64,000 bases of DNA from Thioalkalivibrio sp. HK1 (GTDB taxonomy: Bacteria > Pseudomonadota > Gammaproteobacteria > HK1), in NCBI GenBank assembly GCA_000583135.1, contig JFBG01000012.1:20162-84161 (forward strand). Direction: 5' to 3'. Made by a program: the position numbers and the translations under genes. The notes under the pieces were generated by a model. It saw only the letters and a list, made by a program, of their open reading frames with translations, had not been told where the DNA came from and did not search any database. The first letter of the stretch is position 1, and each line of letters starts with the position of its first letter. Shown here one piece after another: positions 18,171 through 27,189 of this stretch.

Positions 18171-18911
18171 TTGAGCCTGCTCGAGCTCGTCGGCATCACG
18201 AAATCCTTCGGCGCGATCCATGCGCTGGAGGGGGTCGATCTCGAGGTCGAGGCGGGCGAGGTGGTCGGCTTGATGGGGGATAACGGCGCCGGAAAATCGA
18301 CCTTGATGAAGATCGTCGCCGGGAACTTCCTTCCGACCGAGGGCACCATCCGCATCGAGGGCCGCGAGGTCGAATTTCAAAAGCCGGTCGATGCCCGCAT
18401 GGCCGGGATCGAGATCGTCTACCAAGATTTGGCCTTGTGCGACAACCTCTCGGCGGCGGCCAATGTCTTTTTGGGGCGAGAGGAGAAAAAAAGGATCGGT
18501 CCCTTCGCCTTCATCGATCACAAATCGATCTTCGACCGCGCCGCGAAGATCTTCGCCGAGCTGAAATCCGAAACCCGCCCGCGAGATCTGGTGCGCCAGA
18601 TGTCGGGGGGGCAGCGCCAAGCGGTGGCCATCGCCCGCACTCGGCTCAGCGATCCCAAGTTGGTCTTGATGGACGAACCGACGGCGGCCATTTCGGTAAG
18701 ACAGGTCGCGGAAGTTCTGGCGTTGATCAAGCGACTCGGGGATAGCGGACATGCCGTCATCTTGGTGAGCCACCGCATGCCGGATGTCTTCGAGGTCTGC
18801 GATCGAGTCGCGGTCTTGCGAAGAGGCCTCAAGGTGGCGGACAAATCCATCGCCGAAACCAGCCCCGAGGAAGTGACCGGTCTCATCACGGGGGCGATCG
18901 AAGCCGCATGA
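18171..18911 (+). CDS. Sugar ABC transporter ATP-binding protein (FrcA/IatA type, single NBD)
   Basis: 246 residues with only one nucleotide-binding domain, as in FrcA rather than the double-domain RbsA. Walker A is GDNGAGKST, the signature MSGGQRQ, Walker B LVLMDEPTAA, and the H-loop ILVSHRM. The sequence after Walker B is ISVRQ where relatives usually have LGVRE. It starts at TTG 18171, supported by GAGGAG 8 bp upstream; neighbouring ATGs are out of frame. It energises import with the next two genes. Because it follows iolE, inositol or another cyclitol is the likely cargo. Confidence 0.87.
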   Translation: MSLLELVGITKSFGAIHALEGVDLEVEAGEVVGLMGDNGAGKSTLMKIVAGNFLPTEGTIRIEGREVEFQKPVDARMAGIEIVYQDLALCDNLSAAANVFLGREEKKRIGPFAFIDHKSIFDRAAKIFAELKSETRPRDLVRQMSGGQRQAVAIARTRLSDPKLVLMDEPTAAISVRQVAEVLALIKRLGDSGHAVILVSHRMPDVFEVCDRVAVLRRGLKVADKSIAETSPEEVTGLITGAIEAA

Positions 18912-19930
18912 AACAACCTGCCAAAAACCCGGACTTGCACGCCGAGATCGACGAGAGCATCGCGCTCAGGCAAGAAGTGACCGGCTTCGGCAGTCTGCTT
19001 CGGGCCCAGCCCTTTTGGGTTTTCCTGGCGATCCTCGCCATCGGCGTGGTCATGACCTTCGTCTCCGACGCCTTCATGACCGAACGCAATCTATTCAATA
19101 TCACCCGCAATTTCGCCTTCTTCGGCATCATGGCGCTGGGGATGTCGGCGGTGATCTGCACTGCGGGGATCGATCTGAGCGTCGGCTCGCTGCTCGGCCT
19201 ATGCGCCATCACGCTGGGACTGACGATGCAGTCCGGCTTGGGCATCGAGATGGGCTTTCTCGTGTGCATGGCAACGGCGGCGATCGTCGGCTTCATCAAC
19301 GGTTTCTTGATCGCCTACCTCAAGATGGCGCCTTTCGTGGTGACCTTGGGGATGCTCGCGATGGCGCGCTCCATCGCGATGGTGCTCTCGAACAACAAGA
19401 TGATCTACGACTTCGGCCCGGATACGGATCTCTTCGAATGGATCGGGGGCGAAAGCGTCTTGGGGGTTCCGAACGTGGTCTGGGTGTTGATCGTCATGAC
19501 CGCGATCTTCTGGATCGTCTGGAGGCATACGACATGGGGCCGTTGGGTCATCGCCATCGGCGGCAACGCCGAGGCCGCGAAACTATCGGGCATCCCCGTC
19601 GAGCGGATGATCGTCTCGGTCTATATGGTCTGCTCGATGTGCACCGGACTGGCGGCCTTCATGTTCATCGGCTACACCGGCTCGGCGACCAACGGCATGG
19701 GAGTCACTTACGAACTGACGGTGATCGCAGCCTCGGTGATCGGAGGGGCGAATCTGATGGGCGGAGTCGTCTACGCCCTCGGGGCGCCGATCGGGGCGGC
19801 CTTGATGGAGCTCATCAGAAATTCCCTGCTCTTGGCCGGCATCCCCGCGCTGTGGCAACAATTTTTCGTCGGACTGTTCCTGATCCTTGCGGTGCTTTTG
19901 GAACAGATCCGCAATCGCGGCGGGAAATGA
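18908..19930 (+). CDS. Sugar ABC transporter permease (RbsC/FrcC family)
   Basis: 340 residues with about ten hydrophobic segments. The family signatures GIDLSVGSLLGLCAITLG, MAPFVVTLGMLAMARSIAM and IGGNAEAAKLSGIPVERM are clear, together with IAASVIGGANLMGGVVYALG. It overlaps the ATPase stop by 4 bp (ATGA). It forms the membrane channel for the carbohydrate delivered by the binding protein that follows 38 bp downstream. Confidence 0.93.
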   Translation: MKQPAKNPDLHAEIDESIALRQEVTGFGSLLRAQPFWVFLAILAIGVVMTFVSDAFMTERNLFNITRNFAFFGIMALGMSAVICTAGIDLSVGSLLGLCAITLGLTMQSGLGIEMGFLVCMATAAIVGFINGFLIAYLKMAPFVVTLGMLAMARSIAMVLSNNKMIYDFGPDTDLFEWIGGESVLGVPNVVWVLIVMTAIFWIVWRHTTWGRWVIAIGGNAEAAKLSGIPVERMIVSVYMVCSMCTGLAAFMFIGYTGSATNGMGVTYELTVIAASVIGGANLMGGVVYALGAPIGAALMELIRNSLLLAGIPALWQQFFVGLFLILAVLLEQIRNRGGK

Positions 19931-19968
19931 TCCGCCATACAAACCATTGACCCGAGAGGAATTCCTCG

Positions 19969-20955
19969 ATGAAAAAACTTCTTGCATCCACCTTGGCCAC
20001 CGCCTTGCTGCTCCCGGCGGCGGCATCTGCGGATTACACCTTCGCGCTGGTCCCCAAGGCCATGAACAACCCCTTCTTCGACTTGGCCCGGGACGGTTGC
20101 TACAAAGCGCAAAAAGAGCTGGACGACGTCACTTGCGAGTACATCGGCCCCGGCGAGCATACCGAGCTCGAGCAGATCCAAATCGTCCAGGATCTCATCA
20201 CCAAAGGGGTCGACGGAATCGCCGTGGCTCCTTCGAACGCCCCGGCCATGGCCAAGGCGCTCAGGGCCGCCGTCGATGCCGGGATCCCGGTCATGACTTG
20301 GGATTCCGATCTCTTGGATCGGGATAAGTCGCTTCGCACGACTTATGTCGGCACCAACAACTACGATATCGGCGTCAACCTCGCCAAACTCGCTCAAGCC
20401 CGCCATCCGAGCGGCGGCAGCGTCTGCCTGCAGACCGGGGGAGCGGCGGCCGCCAATCACAACGAACGCCTCAAGGGGATTCGCGACACGCTGGCGGGAA
20501 AGGATACCGGGACACCTCCGGGCACCGCGCTGGCCGGTGAAAACGGTTGGACCGAGATATCGGGCTGTCCGCTGATCACCAACGACGACGGCAATGTCGC
20601 GGTTCAAGGCATGAGCGATATCCTGGCCGCCAACCCGAATCTGACGGCCTTCATCTCCACCGGGGCTTTCACCCAGTGGTTCGACAACGCCTACCGCCAG
20701 GCGGCCAAGCCCTACAAAGCCAAACTGGACGACGGCTCGCTCTCGATCCTCGTCGCCGATACCCTGCCGATGCAGATCGAACAGACCAAAGATGGATTGG
20801 GTAATGGGCTCGTCGGTCAGCGTCCCTTCGAGATGGGCTACAAGGCGATGTACGTTCTCAAAGAAATCGCCCAAGGCAAATCGGTGGACGATCCGATCTA
20901 CACCGGCTTGGATGTTTGCGACAACGACAATATCGATAACTGTCTCGCAAACTGA
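19969..20955 (+). CDS. Periplasmic sugar-binding protein of ABC transporter (IbpA/RbsB-like)
   Basis: 328 residues. A signal peptide (MKKLLASTLATALLLPAAASA) ends before DYTFALVPKAMNNPFFD, the classic start of peripla_BP_4 sugar-binding proteins. Ligand residues are expected in the NNPFFD segment, in MTWDSD and in AGENGWTEI. Several Cys (DGCYKA, VTCEY, SVCLQT, SGCPLI, LDVCDNDNIDNC) are unusual and could form disulfides. It is the last gene of the operon, followed by a strong terminator. Inositol or a related cyclitol is the likely ligand by context. Confidence 0.9.
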   Translation: MKKLLASTLATALLLPAAASADYTFALVPKAMNNPFFDLARDGCYKAQKELDDVTCEYIGPGEHTELEQIQIVQDLITKGVDGIAVAPSNAPAMAKALRAAVDAGIPVMTWDSDLLDRDKSLRTTYVGTNNYDIGVNLAKLAQARHPSGGSVCLQTGGAAAANHNERLKGIRDTLAGKDTGTPPGTALAGENGWTEISGCPLITNDDGNVAVQGMSDILAANPNLTAFISTGAFTQWFDNAYRQAAKPYKAKLDDGSLSILVADTLPMQIEQTKDGLGNGLVGQRPFEMGYKAMYVLKEIAQGKSVDDPIYTGLDVCDNDNIDNCLAN

Positions 20956-20999
20956 ACAAAAGCCGAAAAGCGATATCGCGCCGAGATATCGCGCCAATC

Positions 21000-21032
21000 G
21001 CCCGCCCTCGTATCTGCGAGGGCGGGCTTTTT
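21000..21032 (+). terminator. Rho-independent terminator after the sugar ABC operon
   Basis: An 11-bp perfect GC-rich stem, GCCCGCCCTCG and CGAGGGCGGGC with the 6-nt loop TATCTG, is followed by TTTTT. It lies 45 bp after the binding-protein stop and is the clearest intrinsic terminator in the window. It ends the iolE-SDR-ABC transcript. Confidence 0.92.
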
Positions 21033-21276
21033 CATATTCATCTTTATGCCCCTGCCCACAATCACCCGGACTTCGCCGGCGATCGCAGGTGAAACCCTCG
21101 AGGCTCGAGGACGTCGGCCAGACCTTCGATAATCTCTCATGAATTCCTTAAGATATCGAAAGGGCGGATCGATCCATCCACTCTCGGGGGCTCTTGGACC
21201 CAAGCCCTGCAAGAAGCGCCTTTGAAAGCAGCGTCGGATTCGAAAGGAAGCACAATCGACAAGAGCGAGGGATTCG

Positions 21277-21723
21277 ATGACCCCGAAGGAGCGAGCCCGG
21301 CGATCGGCCGAGGCGATCTTGGAAAACGATACCGTTTGCCGCTGGTTCGGCATCGATCTGATCGAGGTCGACGAGGGACAAGCGGTGGTCGAAATGAAGA
21401 TCGAGCCCCATCACTGCAACGGGCACGGTCTTTGCCACGGAGGCGTGATCTTCACCCTCGCCGACAGTGCCTTTCAGTTCGCCTGCAATAGCCGCAACGA
21501 ATCGACACTGGCCCAGCATAATGTCATCAGCTATATCCATTTTGCCCATGCAGGCGATATATTGCGGGCCACGGCGCGCGAAGTCTCGGCCAAAGGACGC
21601 AACGGGATTTTCGACGTGAACGTCAACGCCGGGTCGGGAACGATGATCGCCCAGATGCGCGGCATGAGTTTCACGCTCGGACGGGCGCTTTTCGACGAAT
21701 CGACTCCGAAGGAGGAATCGTGA
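21277..21723 (+). CDS. paaI: Hydroxyphenylacetyl-CoA thioesterase PaaI
   Basis: 148 residues of the hotdog thioesterase fold. The active-site stretch HHCNGHGLCHGGVIFTLADS is the PaaI signature, with Asn and the HGG motif plus the Asp of LADSAFQFACNS. PaaI hydrolyses stalled ring-epoxide CoA esters, protecting the CoA pool. GAGGG precedes the ATG. Its stop overlaps the paaK start as GTGA. A 244-bp leader after the preceding terminator should contain the promoter. Confidence 0.92.
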   Translation: MTPKERARRSAEAILENDTVCRWFGIDLIEVDEGQAVVEMKIEPHHCNGHGLCHGGVIFTLADSAFQFACNSRNESTLAQHNVISYIHFAHAGDILRATAREVSAKGRNGIFDVNVNAGSGTMIAQMRGMSFTLGRALFDESTPKEES

Positions 21724-23042
21724 GGGATATCGCCCCCGCAAAATCCGAACTCGAGCCTATCGAGAACGCTTCCGTCGACGAACTTCGATCGCTGCAAAGC
21801 GAGCGATTGAAGCGGGCGTTGCATTACGCATTCGAAAACTCGCCCTTTTATAAAAAGCGCTTCGAAGAGGCGCAAGTCCACCCCGACGATCTCGTGAACT
21901 TGGACGATCTGGCGCTCTTTCCCTTTACGGTGAAGGAGGATCTACGCCGCAGCTATCCCTTGGGGATGTTGGCGACGGATCGTTCGCGCACGGTCCGATT
22001 GCATAGTTCGTCGGGGACCACCGGCAAGCCCACGATCATGGCCTATACCCGAGGCGATATCGATCTGTGGGCGAATCTGATCGTGCGTTGCCTGCGGGCC
22101 GCCGGTGTACGCCCCGGAGATCTGGTGCATAACAGCTACGGCTACGGCCTGTTCACCGGGGGGCTCGGAGTCCATTACGGAATCGAGCGCCTCGGGGCCT
22201 GTGTGGTACCCATCGGCGGCGGGCAAACAGCGAAGCAGATCACGTTGATCACGGATCTAAAGCCCAAGGCGATCATGGTCACCCCTTCCTATCTGCTCAA
22301 TATCCTGGAAGTGTTGAGGGAAAACGGGCATGATCCCGAAGCGCTCTCGTTGGAAGTCGGGATCCTCGGCGCCGAGCCTTGGACCGCCAAGATGCGCCGC
22401 GAAATCGAAGGCGCCTTCGACATGCACGCCCTCGATATCTATGGTCTAAGCGAAATCATCGGCCCCGGGGTCGGCAGCGAATGCGTGGAAACCAAGGATG
22501 GATCGCATCTTTGGGAGGATCACTTCTACCCCGAAATCATCGACCCCGAAACCGGCAAGGTCTTGCCCGACGGCCAAGAAGGGGAGCTGGTATTCACCAC
22601 GCTCACCAAGGAAGCCATGCCGGTCGTGCGCTACCGGACCCGTGATATCACCCGCCTCCTGCCCGGAACCGCTCGCCCGATGCGACGCATCGAGAGGGTC
22701 ACCGGGCGCAGCGACGACATGATGATCCTGCGCGGGGTCAATGTCTATCCCTCGCAAATCGAAGAGCAGGTATTGACGGTCGAAGGCTTGGCGCCGCACT
22801 TCCAGATCGAGCGCTTCGTCGAGGGGCGTATGGATGGGATGCGGGTCTGCGTGGAGCCCGATCCGGCCATCGGTCAAGGCGCGGTCAAGGCCTCGCCCGC
22901 CTCCGATCCGGCGACGATCTTGAAGCGCCGCATCAAGGAGATGATCGGCATCAATGTGGAAATACGGCTCGGCGAGGTCGGCTCGGTGCCGAGATCGCAA
23001 GGCAAAGCGGTTCGCGTGGTCGACTTGCGCGAAAAGAAATGA
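21720..23042 (+). CDS. paaK: Phenylacetate-CoA ligase
   Basis: 440 residues, the family length. HSSSGTTGKPTIMAYT is the ATP-binding P-loop of PaaK, YGYGLFTGGLGVHYG and the IYGLSEIIGPGVGSEC segment mark the substrate pocket, and VTGRSDDMMILRGVNVYPSQ introduces the C-terminal domain. It activates phenylacetate with ATP and CoA. The start is GTG 21720, overlapping paaI. It converges with the paaABCDE genes, which act on its product. Confidence 0.95.
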   Translation: MRDIAPAKSELEPIENASVDELRSLQSERLKRALHYAFENSPFYKKRFEEAQVHPDDLVNLDDLALFPFTVKEDLRRSYPLGMLATDRSRTVRLHSSSGTTGKPTIMAYTRGDIDLWANLIVRCLRAAGVRPGDLVHNSYGYGLFTGGLGVHYGIERLGACVVPIGGGQTAKQITLITDLKPKAIMVTPSYLLNILEVLRENGHDPEALSLEVGILGAEPWTAKMRREIEGAFDMHALDIYGLSEIIGPGVGSECVETKDGSHLWEDHFYPEIIDPETGKVLPDGQEGELVFTTLTKEAMPVVRYRTRDITRLLPGTARPMRRIERVTGRSDDMMILRGVNVYPSQIEEQVLTVEGLAPHFQIERFVEGRMDGMRVCVEPDPAIGQGAVKASPASDPATILKRRIKEMIGINVEIRLGEVGSVPRSQGKAVRVVDLREKK

Positions 23043-23130
23043 TCCCGCATAGGGCTACTTGGCAAAGAACGATCTCGCAAAGAGAACGACCCCGCAAAGA
23101 GAACGCCGACAAGGCGCCGACCGAAAGCGA

Positions 23131-24210
23131 TCAGTTCTCGCAGATCACCGCAAGGCGTTCACCGAGCGGGATGGTCTGGCAGGCGAGCACGAAGCCCTGC
23201 TCGACCTCGTCATCCTCGAGGGCGTGATTGACCCGCATCCGTACCTCGCCTTCGACCAAGCGGCATTTACACGTCGAACACACCCCCGCCCGGCAGGCAT
23301 AGGGCATATCGAGACCTCGCTCCAATGCGGCATCGAGCAGGGTCTGCCCCTTTGGAATCTCGAAACCGTGCACGACCCCGTCAAGGGTCAGGCTGACCGA
23401 GACTCCGGACCTTGCATCGTCGCTCGAGGCCGCAGGTGCTGCCCGCAAGAGTCCCAAGGGCACAGGACCGCTGCCGGCGACGAAGCGCTCTCGGCGAATA
23501 CGTTGCCGATCCACGCCTCGATGGGAAAGCGCACCGGCAACGAGATCCATCAGCGGCTCGGTGCCGCAAAGATAAATCCGCGTCATCGGCCTCGGGTCGA
23601 TCAGTCGATCGAAGATGAGATCGCATTTCTCGGCGTCGATTCGCCCCCGAGACAGCAGTGCATCCTCCTCGGCATCGCGCAGAATGTGCACGATATTCAA
23701 CCGCGCCATACAGGTGTTCTTGAGATCGTCGAGCTCCTCTTTGAACATCACCGTATCGAGGTGGCGGTTGGCGTAGATCAACGTGAATTCCGAGCCCGGC
23801 TCCGCCGCCAGGCGGGTCTTGATGATCGATATCACCGGGGTGATGCCGGAACCGGCGGCGAAGGCCAAATAGCGATGCCGCCCGATGCCGGCTTCGAGCG
23901 GCGAATCGAAGCTCCCGGCAGGCTCCATCGCCTCGATGATCGTTCCCTCGACGAGGTGCTCGAAGGCCCAAGCCGAAAACACCCCGCTTGGTACGCGCTT
24001 GATACCCACTTGCAGCACGCCCTCGTTGCGGCCTGCGCAAATCGAATAGGAGCGGCGAATCTCGATGCCGTCGAATTCGCGGCGAAAGGTCAGGTATTGG
24101 CCTTGGACGAAGGCGAAATCTCCGGGGCCGACCGGGCGCAGCGTGACCTCCACCGCTTGGCGCGTGATCTTTCTGGCGCGAACGGTCTCAAGCGGATAAA
24201 AGCGCGCCAA
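23131..24210 (-). CDS. paaE: Phenylacetyl-CoA epoxidase reductase subunit PaaE
   Basis: 359 residues. An FNR-type module comes first (FAD motif RRSYSICAG, NAD motif AAGSGITPVISII), followed by a plant-type ferredoxin domain with Cys in CRAGVCSTCKC and CQT. PaaE passes NADPH electrons to the diiron PaaA. The likely start is TTG 24210, seven bases after GAGGGGG; the protein then begins ARFYPLE as in relatives. A 115-bp gap separates it from paaD and holds no clear gene. It is the last gene of the paaABCDE run. Confidence 0.93.
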   Translation of the reverse strand: MARFYPLETVRARKITRQAVEVTLRPVGPGDFAFVQGQYLTFRREFDGIEIRRSYSICAGRNEGVLQVGIKRVPSGVFSAWAFEHLVEGTIIEAMEPAGSFDSPLEAGIGRHRYLAFAAGSGITPVISIIKTRLAAEPGSEFTLIYANRHLDTVMFKEELDDLKNTCMARLNIVHILRDAEEDALLSRGRIDAEKCDLIFDRLIDPRPMTRIYLCGTEPLMDLVAGALSHRGVDRQRIRRERFVAGSGPVPLGLLRAAPAASSDDARSGVSVSLTLDGVVHGFEIPKGQTLLDAALERGLDMPYACRAGVCSTCKCRLVEGEVRMRVNHALEDDEVEQGFVLACQTIPLGERLAVICEN

Positions 24211-24325
24211 GACGAACCCCCTCGATGGTCGATTCGATGATCGGAAAAATGGCCGAAGATGTCGGTGGGAAAGTCGTTGAAAAGGGGCTCGATGCGCGTT
24301 CGTTCATGATGCACCTCGGATGCCC

Positions 24326-24799
24326 CTAGATGCACTTGAAATAATCGAAGGGTTCATGGCAGCGCTCGCAGCGCCACAAGGACTTGCAAGGGGTGGATCC
24401 GAATTCGCTGATCCTCGTCAATCGCTCGTCGCCGCATTGCGGGCAGCGCTGCGGGCGACCGGATCGGCTCGAGGGATGCTCCGCCGGCGGGGCGATCCCG
24501 CTCTCGGCCAGCTTGATGCGGGCCTTGTCGGAAAGCCAATCGCTGGTCCACGGCGGAAAAAGACTGGTGCGAAAACGAATCTTTTGCAGCCCGTGAGAGC
24601 GCAGGCAATCCTCGATATCGCGGACGATGGCCCGGTTGGCGGGGCAGCCGGAATAGGTCGGGGTGATGGCGATTTCCAATCGATCGCCTCGCCACTCGAT
24701 CTTGCGCACCACCCCGAGATCGATCACCGAAATCGCGGGGATCTCGGGATCCGGGACCTCCTCCAGCCAATGCCGGATCCGATCGGGATCGGGTTTCAT
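24326..24799 (-). CDS. paaD: PaaD (DUF59/MIP18-type) Fe-S assembly protein of the epoxidase
   Basis: 157 residues. An N-terminal DUF59 domain (PDPEIPAISVIDLGVVRKIE, TPTYSGCPA) is followed by a zinc-ribbon-like tail with Cys in CPQCGDE and CERCHEPF, ending FDYFKCI. PaaD is needed for maturation of the phenylacetyl-CoA epoxidase iron centres. Its ATG lies 1 bp after the paaC stop. Confidence 0.93.
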   Translation of the reverse strand: MKPDPDRIRHWLEEVPDPEIPAISVIDLGVVRKIEWRGDRLEIAITPTYSGCPANRAIVRDIEDCLRSHGLQKIRFRTSLFPPWTSDWLSDKARIKLAESGIAPPAEHPSSRSGRPQRCPQCGDERLTRISEFGSTPCKSLWRCERCHEPFDYFKCI

Positions 24800-24800
24800 C

Positions 24801-25637
24801 CTACCACTTCGCCTGCGGATAGGCCCGCTGCAACCACTGCATCTGCGCCAATAGATAACCCAAGGCTTCGCTGTGGCGCAAACCGGATTTACCGCCTCGC
24901 TGCCAACTGCCGACCTCGGGGAGGGTCAAGGTGGCGGCTTCGACGATGCGATCGAGATGCAAGCGATAGGCCACTTCGAGTTTTCGAAGATCGGGGCCGA
25001 TCCCGGCCCGAAGCATCGCCTCGTCCACGATATCGGCCTCGAAGAGTTCGCCCGTAAAAGGCCACAGGATATCCAAGGCCCCTTGCATGCGAGCCCGACT
25101 GGTCTTCGTACCGTCCCCCAAACGAACCACCAGATCGCTCGAGCGGGCGAGGTGATACTCGACCTCCTTGATCGCCTTGGCCGCGATATCCGCCACCCGT
25201 CGATCGGAAGCGCCTCGCAGGTGATCGAGCAGATGGAAGTGGAAACCGTCGAAGAGGAATTGGCGCATGAGGGTGCAGCCGAAATCGCCGTTCGGCTGCT
25301 CGACCAACAAGGGATTTTTGAACTCGTCGACATCTCGCAGCATGGCGAGATCGTCGGCACCTCGCCCTTCGCCCTCGATCCGCCCCGCCAGATCCAACCA
25401 CAGCTGCGCTTGGCCGATGAGATCGAGGGCGGTATTGGCCAAGGCGATATCCTCTTCGAGCGCCGGGGCATGGCCGCACCATTCACCGAGGCGATGACCC
25501 AAAATCAGCGCGCCATCCCCCAATCGACATAGATAATCGAAAAGCGGATCGTTCGCCGCCCTCCCATCTAAGGTCATTCTCCCAGATTGCCTTGGATCGG
25601 ATTGCCTTGGATCGGATTGCCTTGGATCGGATTCCAT
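24801..25637 (-). CDS. paaC: Phenylacetyl-CoA epoxidase structural subunit PaaC
   Basis: 278 residues from the ATG at 25637, which overlaps the paaB stop as TGATG. The core (YLCRLGDGALILGHRLGEWC, DFGCTLMRQFLFDGFHF, HLARSSDLVVRLGDG) is PaaC. It pairs with PaaA but lacks a functional diiron site. The first 20 residues are odd: three tandem 15-bp units encode SDPRQ three times before MTLDGRA. A second start at 25577 would give 258 residues, nearer the family norm, but its GGAG is only 2 bp upstream, so either start is possible. Confidence 0.92.
   Translation of the reverse strand: MESDPRQSDPRQSDPRQSGRMTLDGRAANDPLFDYLCRLGDGALILGHRLGEWCGHAPALEEDIALANTALDLIGQAQLWLDLAGRIEGEGRGADDLAMLRDVDEFKNPLLVEQPNGDFGCTLMRQFLFDGFHFHLLDHLRGASDRRVADIAAKAIKEVEYHLARSSDLVVRLGDGTKTSRARMQGALDILWPFTGELFEADIVDEAMLRAGIGPDLRKLEVAYRLHLDRIVEAATLTLPEVGSWQRGGKSGLRHSEALGYLLAQMQWLQRAYPQAKW
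25586..25630. repeat. Three tandem 15-bp repeats at the paaB-paaC junction
   Basis: Three perfect copies of ATTGCCTTGGATCGG follow each other. On the minus strand they read in frame as repeated SDPRQ codons at the N-terminus of PaaC. The length is a multiple of three, so copy-number change would not break the frame; slippage could vary the N-terminus or the distance between the alternative paaC starts. Confidence 0.9.
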
Positions 25638-26032
25638 CACATCGCTCCCGCCTCGTCGGGGATATCGTAAAAACTCGGATGGCGGTAGATCTTGGTTTCC
25701 GAGGAGTCGAAAAAGGCCTCCTTGTCGGCGGGGATCGATGCGGTGATCGCGCGGGATTCGACCACCCAGATCGAAACCCCTTCGCGCCTGCGGGTGTAGA
25801 CATCGCGGGCGTTCTTGAGCGCCATCTGCGCATCGGTGGCATGCAAGGAGCCGACATGGCGATGGCTCATCCCGTGGCGGCCACGAACGAAAACCTCCCA
25901 CAGCGGCCACTCGAGACGGCCGGTATCACGGCCCGCATCGGCGCCGGTGTCGCTCTCGGATTCGGGGGGTTCTCGCACCTCATCGCCTGCGGGCGACTTG
26001 CTTTCTCCGGCGGGCAAATCATCATCGAACAC
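25637..26032 (-). CDS. paaB: Phenylacetyl-CoA epoxidase subunit PaaB
   Basis: 131 residues, longer than the ~95 of most PaaB proteins. The conserved part begins LEWPLWEVFVRGRHGMSHRH and continues with GSLHATDAQMALKNARDVYT. The first ~38 residues are an acidic, low-complexity extension. The start is GTG 26032, 11 bp after AAGGAGG; no other start lies between it and the conserved core. PaaB bridges PaaAC heterodimers in the epoxidase. It overlaps paaC at its end. Confidence 0.92.
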   Translation of the reverse strand: MFDDDLPAGESKSPAGDEVREPPESESDTGADAGRDTGRLEWPLWEVFVRGRHGMSHRHVGSLHATDAQMALKNARDVYTRRREGVSIWVVESRAITASIPADKEAFFDSSETKIYRHPSFYDIPDEAGAM

Positions 26033-26131
26033 TGTTACCGACGCCTCCTTGTGATGATTTTCGTGGTGGATCTTCGGATGGACCCGTCAATGAATCGATA
26101 ACGAGTGCGCCGGGGAATCACCTTTGCGAAT

Positions 26132-27112
26132 CTAAGCGGCCTTCTCCTGGCGGCGGCGAGCGGCGGATTTGCGAGCGTGGGCAAGCAGGGCATCTCGAAC
26201 CCACTCGCCCTCCTCCCAAGCCTTTCGCCGAGCCGCCAAGCGTTCGCGATTGCAAGGACCGTCGCCCTTGATGACCGCGAAGAATTCCCCCCAGTCGGGA
26301 TCGCTGAAATCGTAGCGATGCTCGTCCTCGTTCCAACGCAAGTGGGGATCGGGGATCTTGAGCCCGAGAAAATCGGCCTGCGGCACCGTCTGATCCACGA
26401 ATTTCCGGCGCAGATCGTCATTGGTATCGAATTTGATCTTCCATGCGATCGAGCGCTTGGAATGCACGCTGTCTCGATCCGGGGGGCCGAACATCATCAG
26501 CGTGGGATACCAAAAACGATCCAGCGCATCTTGTGCCATCCGTCTTTGCGCATCGCTGCCTTTGGCCATTTTGATCATGATATCGAAGCCTTGGCGCTGA
26601 TGAAAGGATTCCTCCTTGCAGATACGAACCATGGCCCGCGCATAAGGCCCGTAGGAGCAGCGTTGGAGCGGCACCTGATTCATGATCGCCGCGCCGTCGA
26701 CAAGCCATCCGATGGCGCCGATATCGGCCCAACTCAAGGTCGGATAGTTGAAGATCGAGCTGTATTTCATGCGCTCGTCGAGCAGTTGGGCGGTCAGCTC
26801 GTCTCGAGAAACCCCCAAGGTCTCGGCGGCGCAATAAAGATAAAGACCGTGACCGGCCTCGTCTTGCACCTTGGCCAGCAAAATCGCCTTGCGCTCCAAG
26901 GTCGGCGCCCGGTTGATCCAATTGCCCTCGGGTAATTGGCCGACGATTTCGGAATGGGCATGCTGACCGATCTGACGGATCAGGGTCCGCCGATAATCCT
27001 CGGGCATCCAATCTGCGGGCTCGATCTTCTCACCGGCATCGATACGAGCCTGAAAGGCCCGCACCCTTCGATCGTCCTCATCGCCCGAAGGCGAAACCGT
27101 TGACGTGCGCAT
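26132..27112 (-). CDS. paaA: Phenylacetyl-CoA epoxidase catalytic subunit PaaA
   Basis: 326 residues. Diiron ligands are in [13 protein letters not shown] and in the [13 protein letters not shown] segment, the DExxH/EExxH arrangement of Paa[21 protein letters not shown] is another family stretch. It inserts one oxygen into phenylacetyl-CoA to give the 1,2-epoxide. The ATG at 27112 follows the last gene of a BMP-type ABC importer by 77 bp, so its promoter is either in that short gap or upstream of the transporter. A 99-bp gap precedes paaB. Confidence 0.95.
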   Translation of the reverse strand: MRTSTVSPSGDEDDRRVRAFQARIDAGEKIEPADWMPEDYRRTLIRQIGQHAHSEIVGQLPEGNWINRAPTLERKAILLAKVQDEAGHGLYLYCAAETLGVSRDELTAQLLDERMKYSSIFNYPTLSWADIGAIGWLVDGAAIMNQVPLQRCSYGPYARAMVRICKEESFHQRQGFDIMIKMAKGSDAQRRMAQDALDRFWYPTLMMFGPPDRDSVHSKRSIAWKIKFDTNDDLRRKFVDQTVPQADFLGLKIPDPHLRWNEDEHRYDFSDPDWGEFFAVIKGDGPCNRERLAARRKAWEEGEWVRDALLAHARKSAARRRQEKAA

Positions 27113-27189
27113 GATCCACCTCCCTCGTTCGAAGCATCGACCTTGATCGATCCGCCACTGCGAGAAGCGATCGGTCAAGACACCCTTGG

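Noticed and set aside
24211..24325. Small minus-strand gene between paaD and paaE (39 codons from an ATG near 24308)
   Set aside because: It runs out of frame into paaE, has no similarity I recognise, and the paaE start with GAGGGGG lies inside it.
25586..25630. CRISPR-like repeat array
   Set aside because: The units are directly contiguous with no spacers and lie in a coding frame; this is a short tandem repeat.
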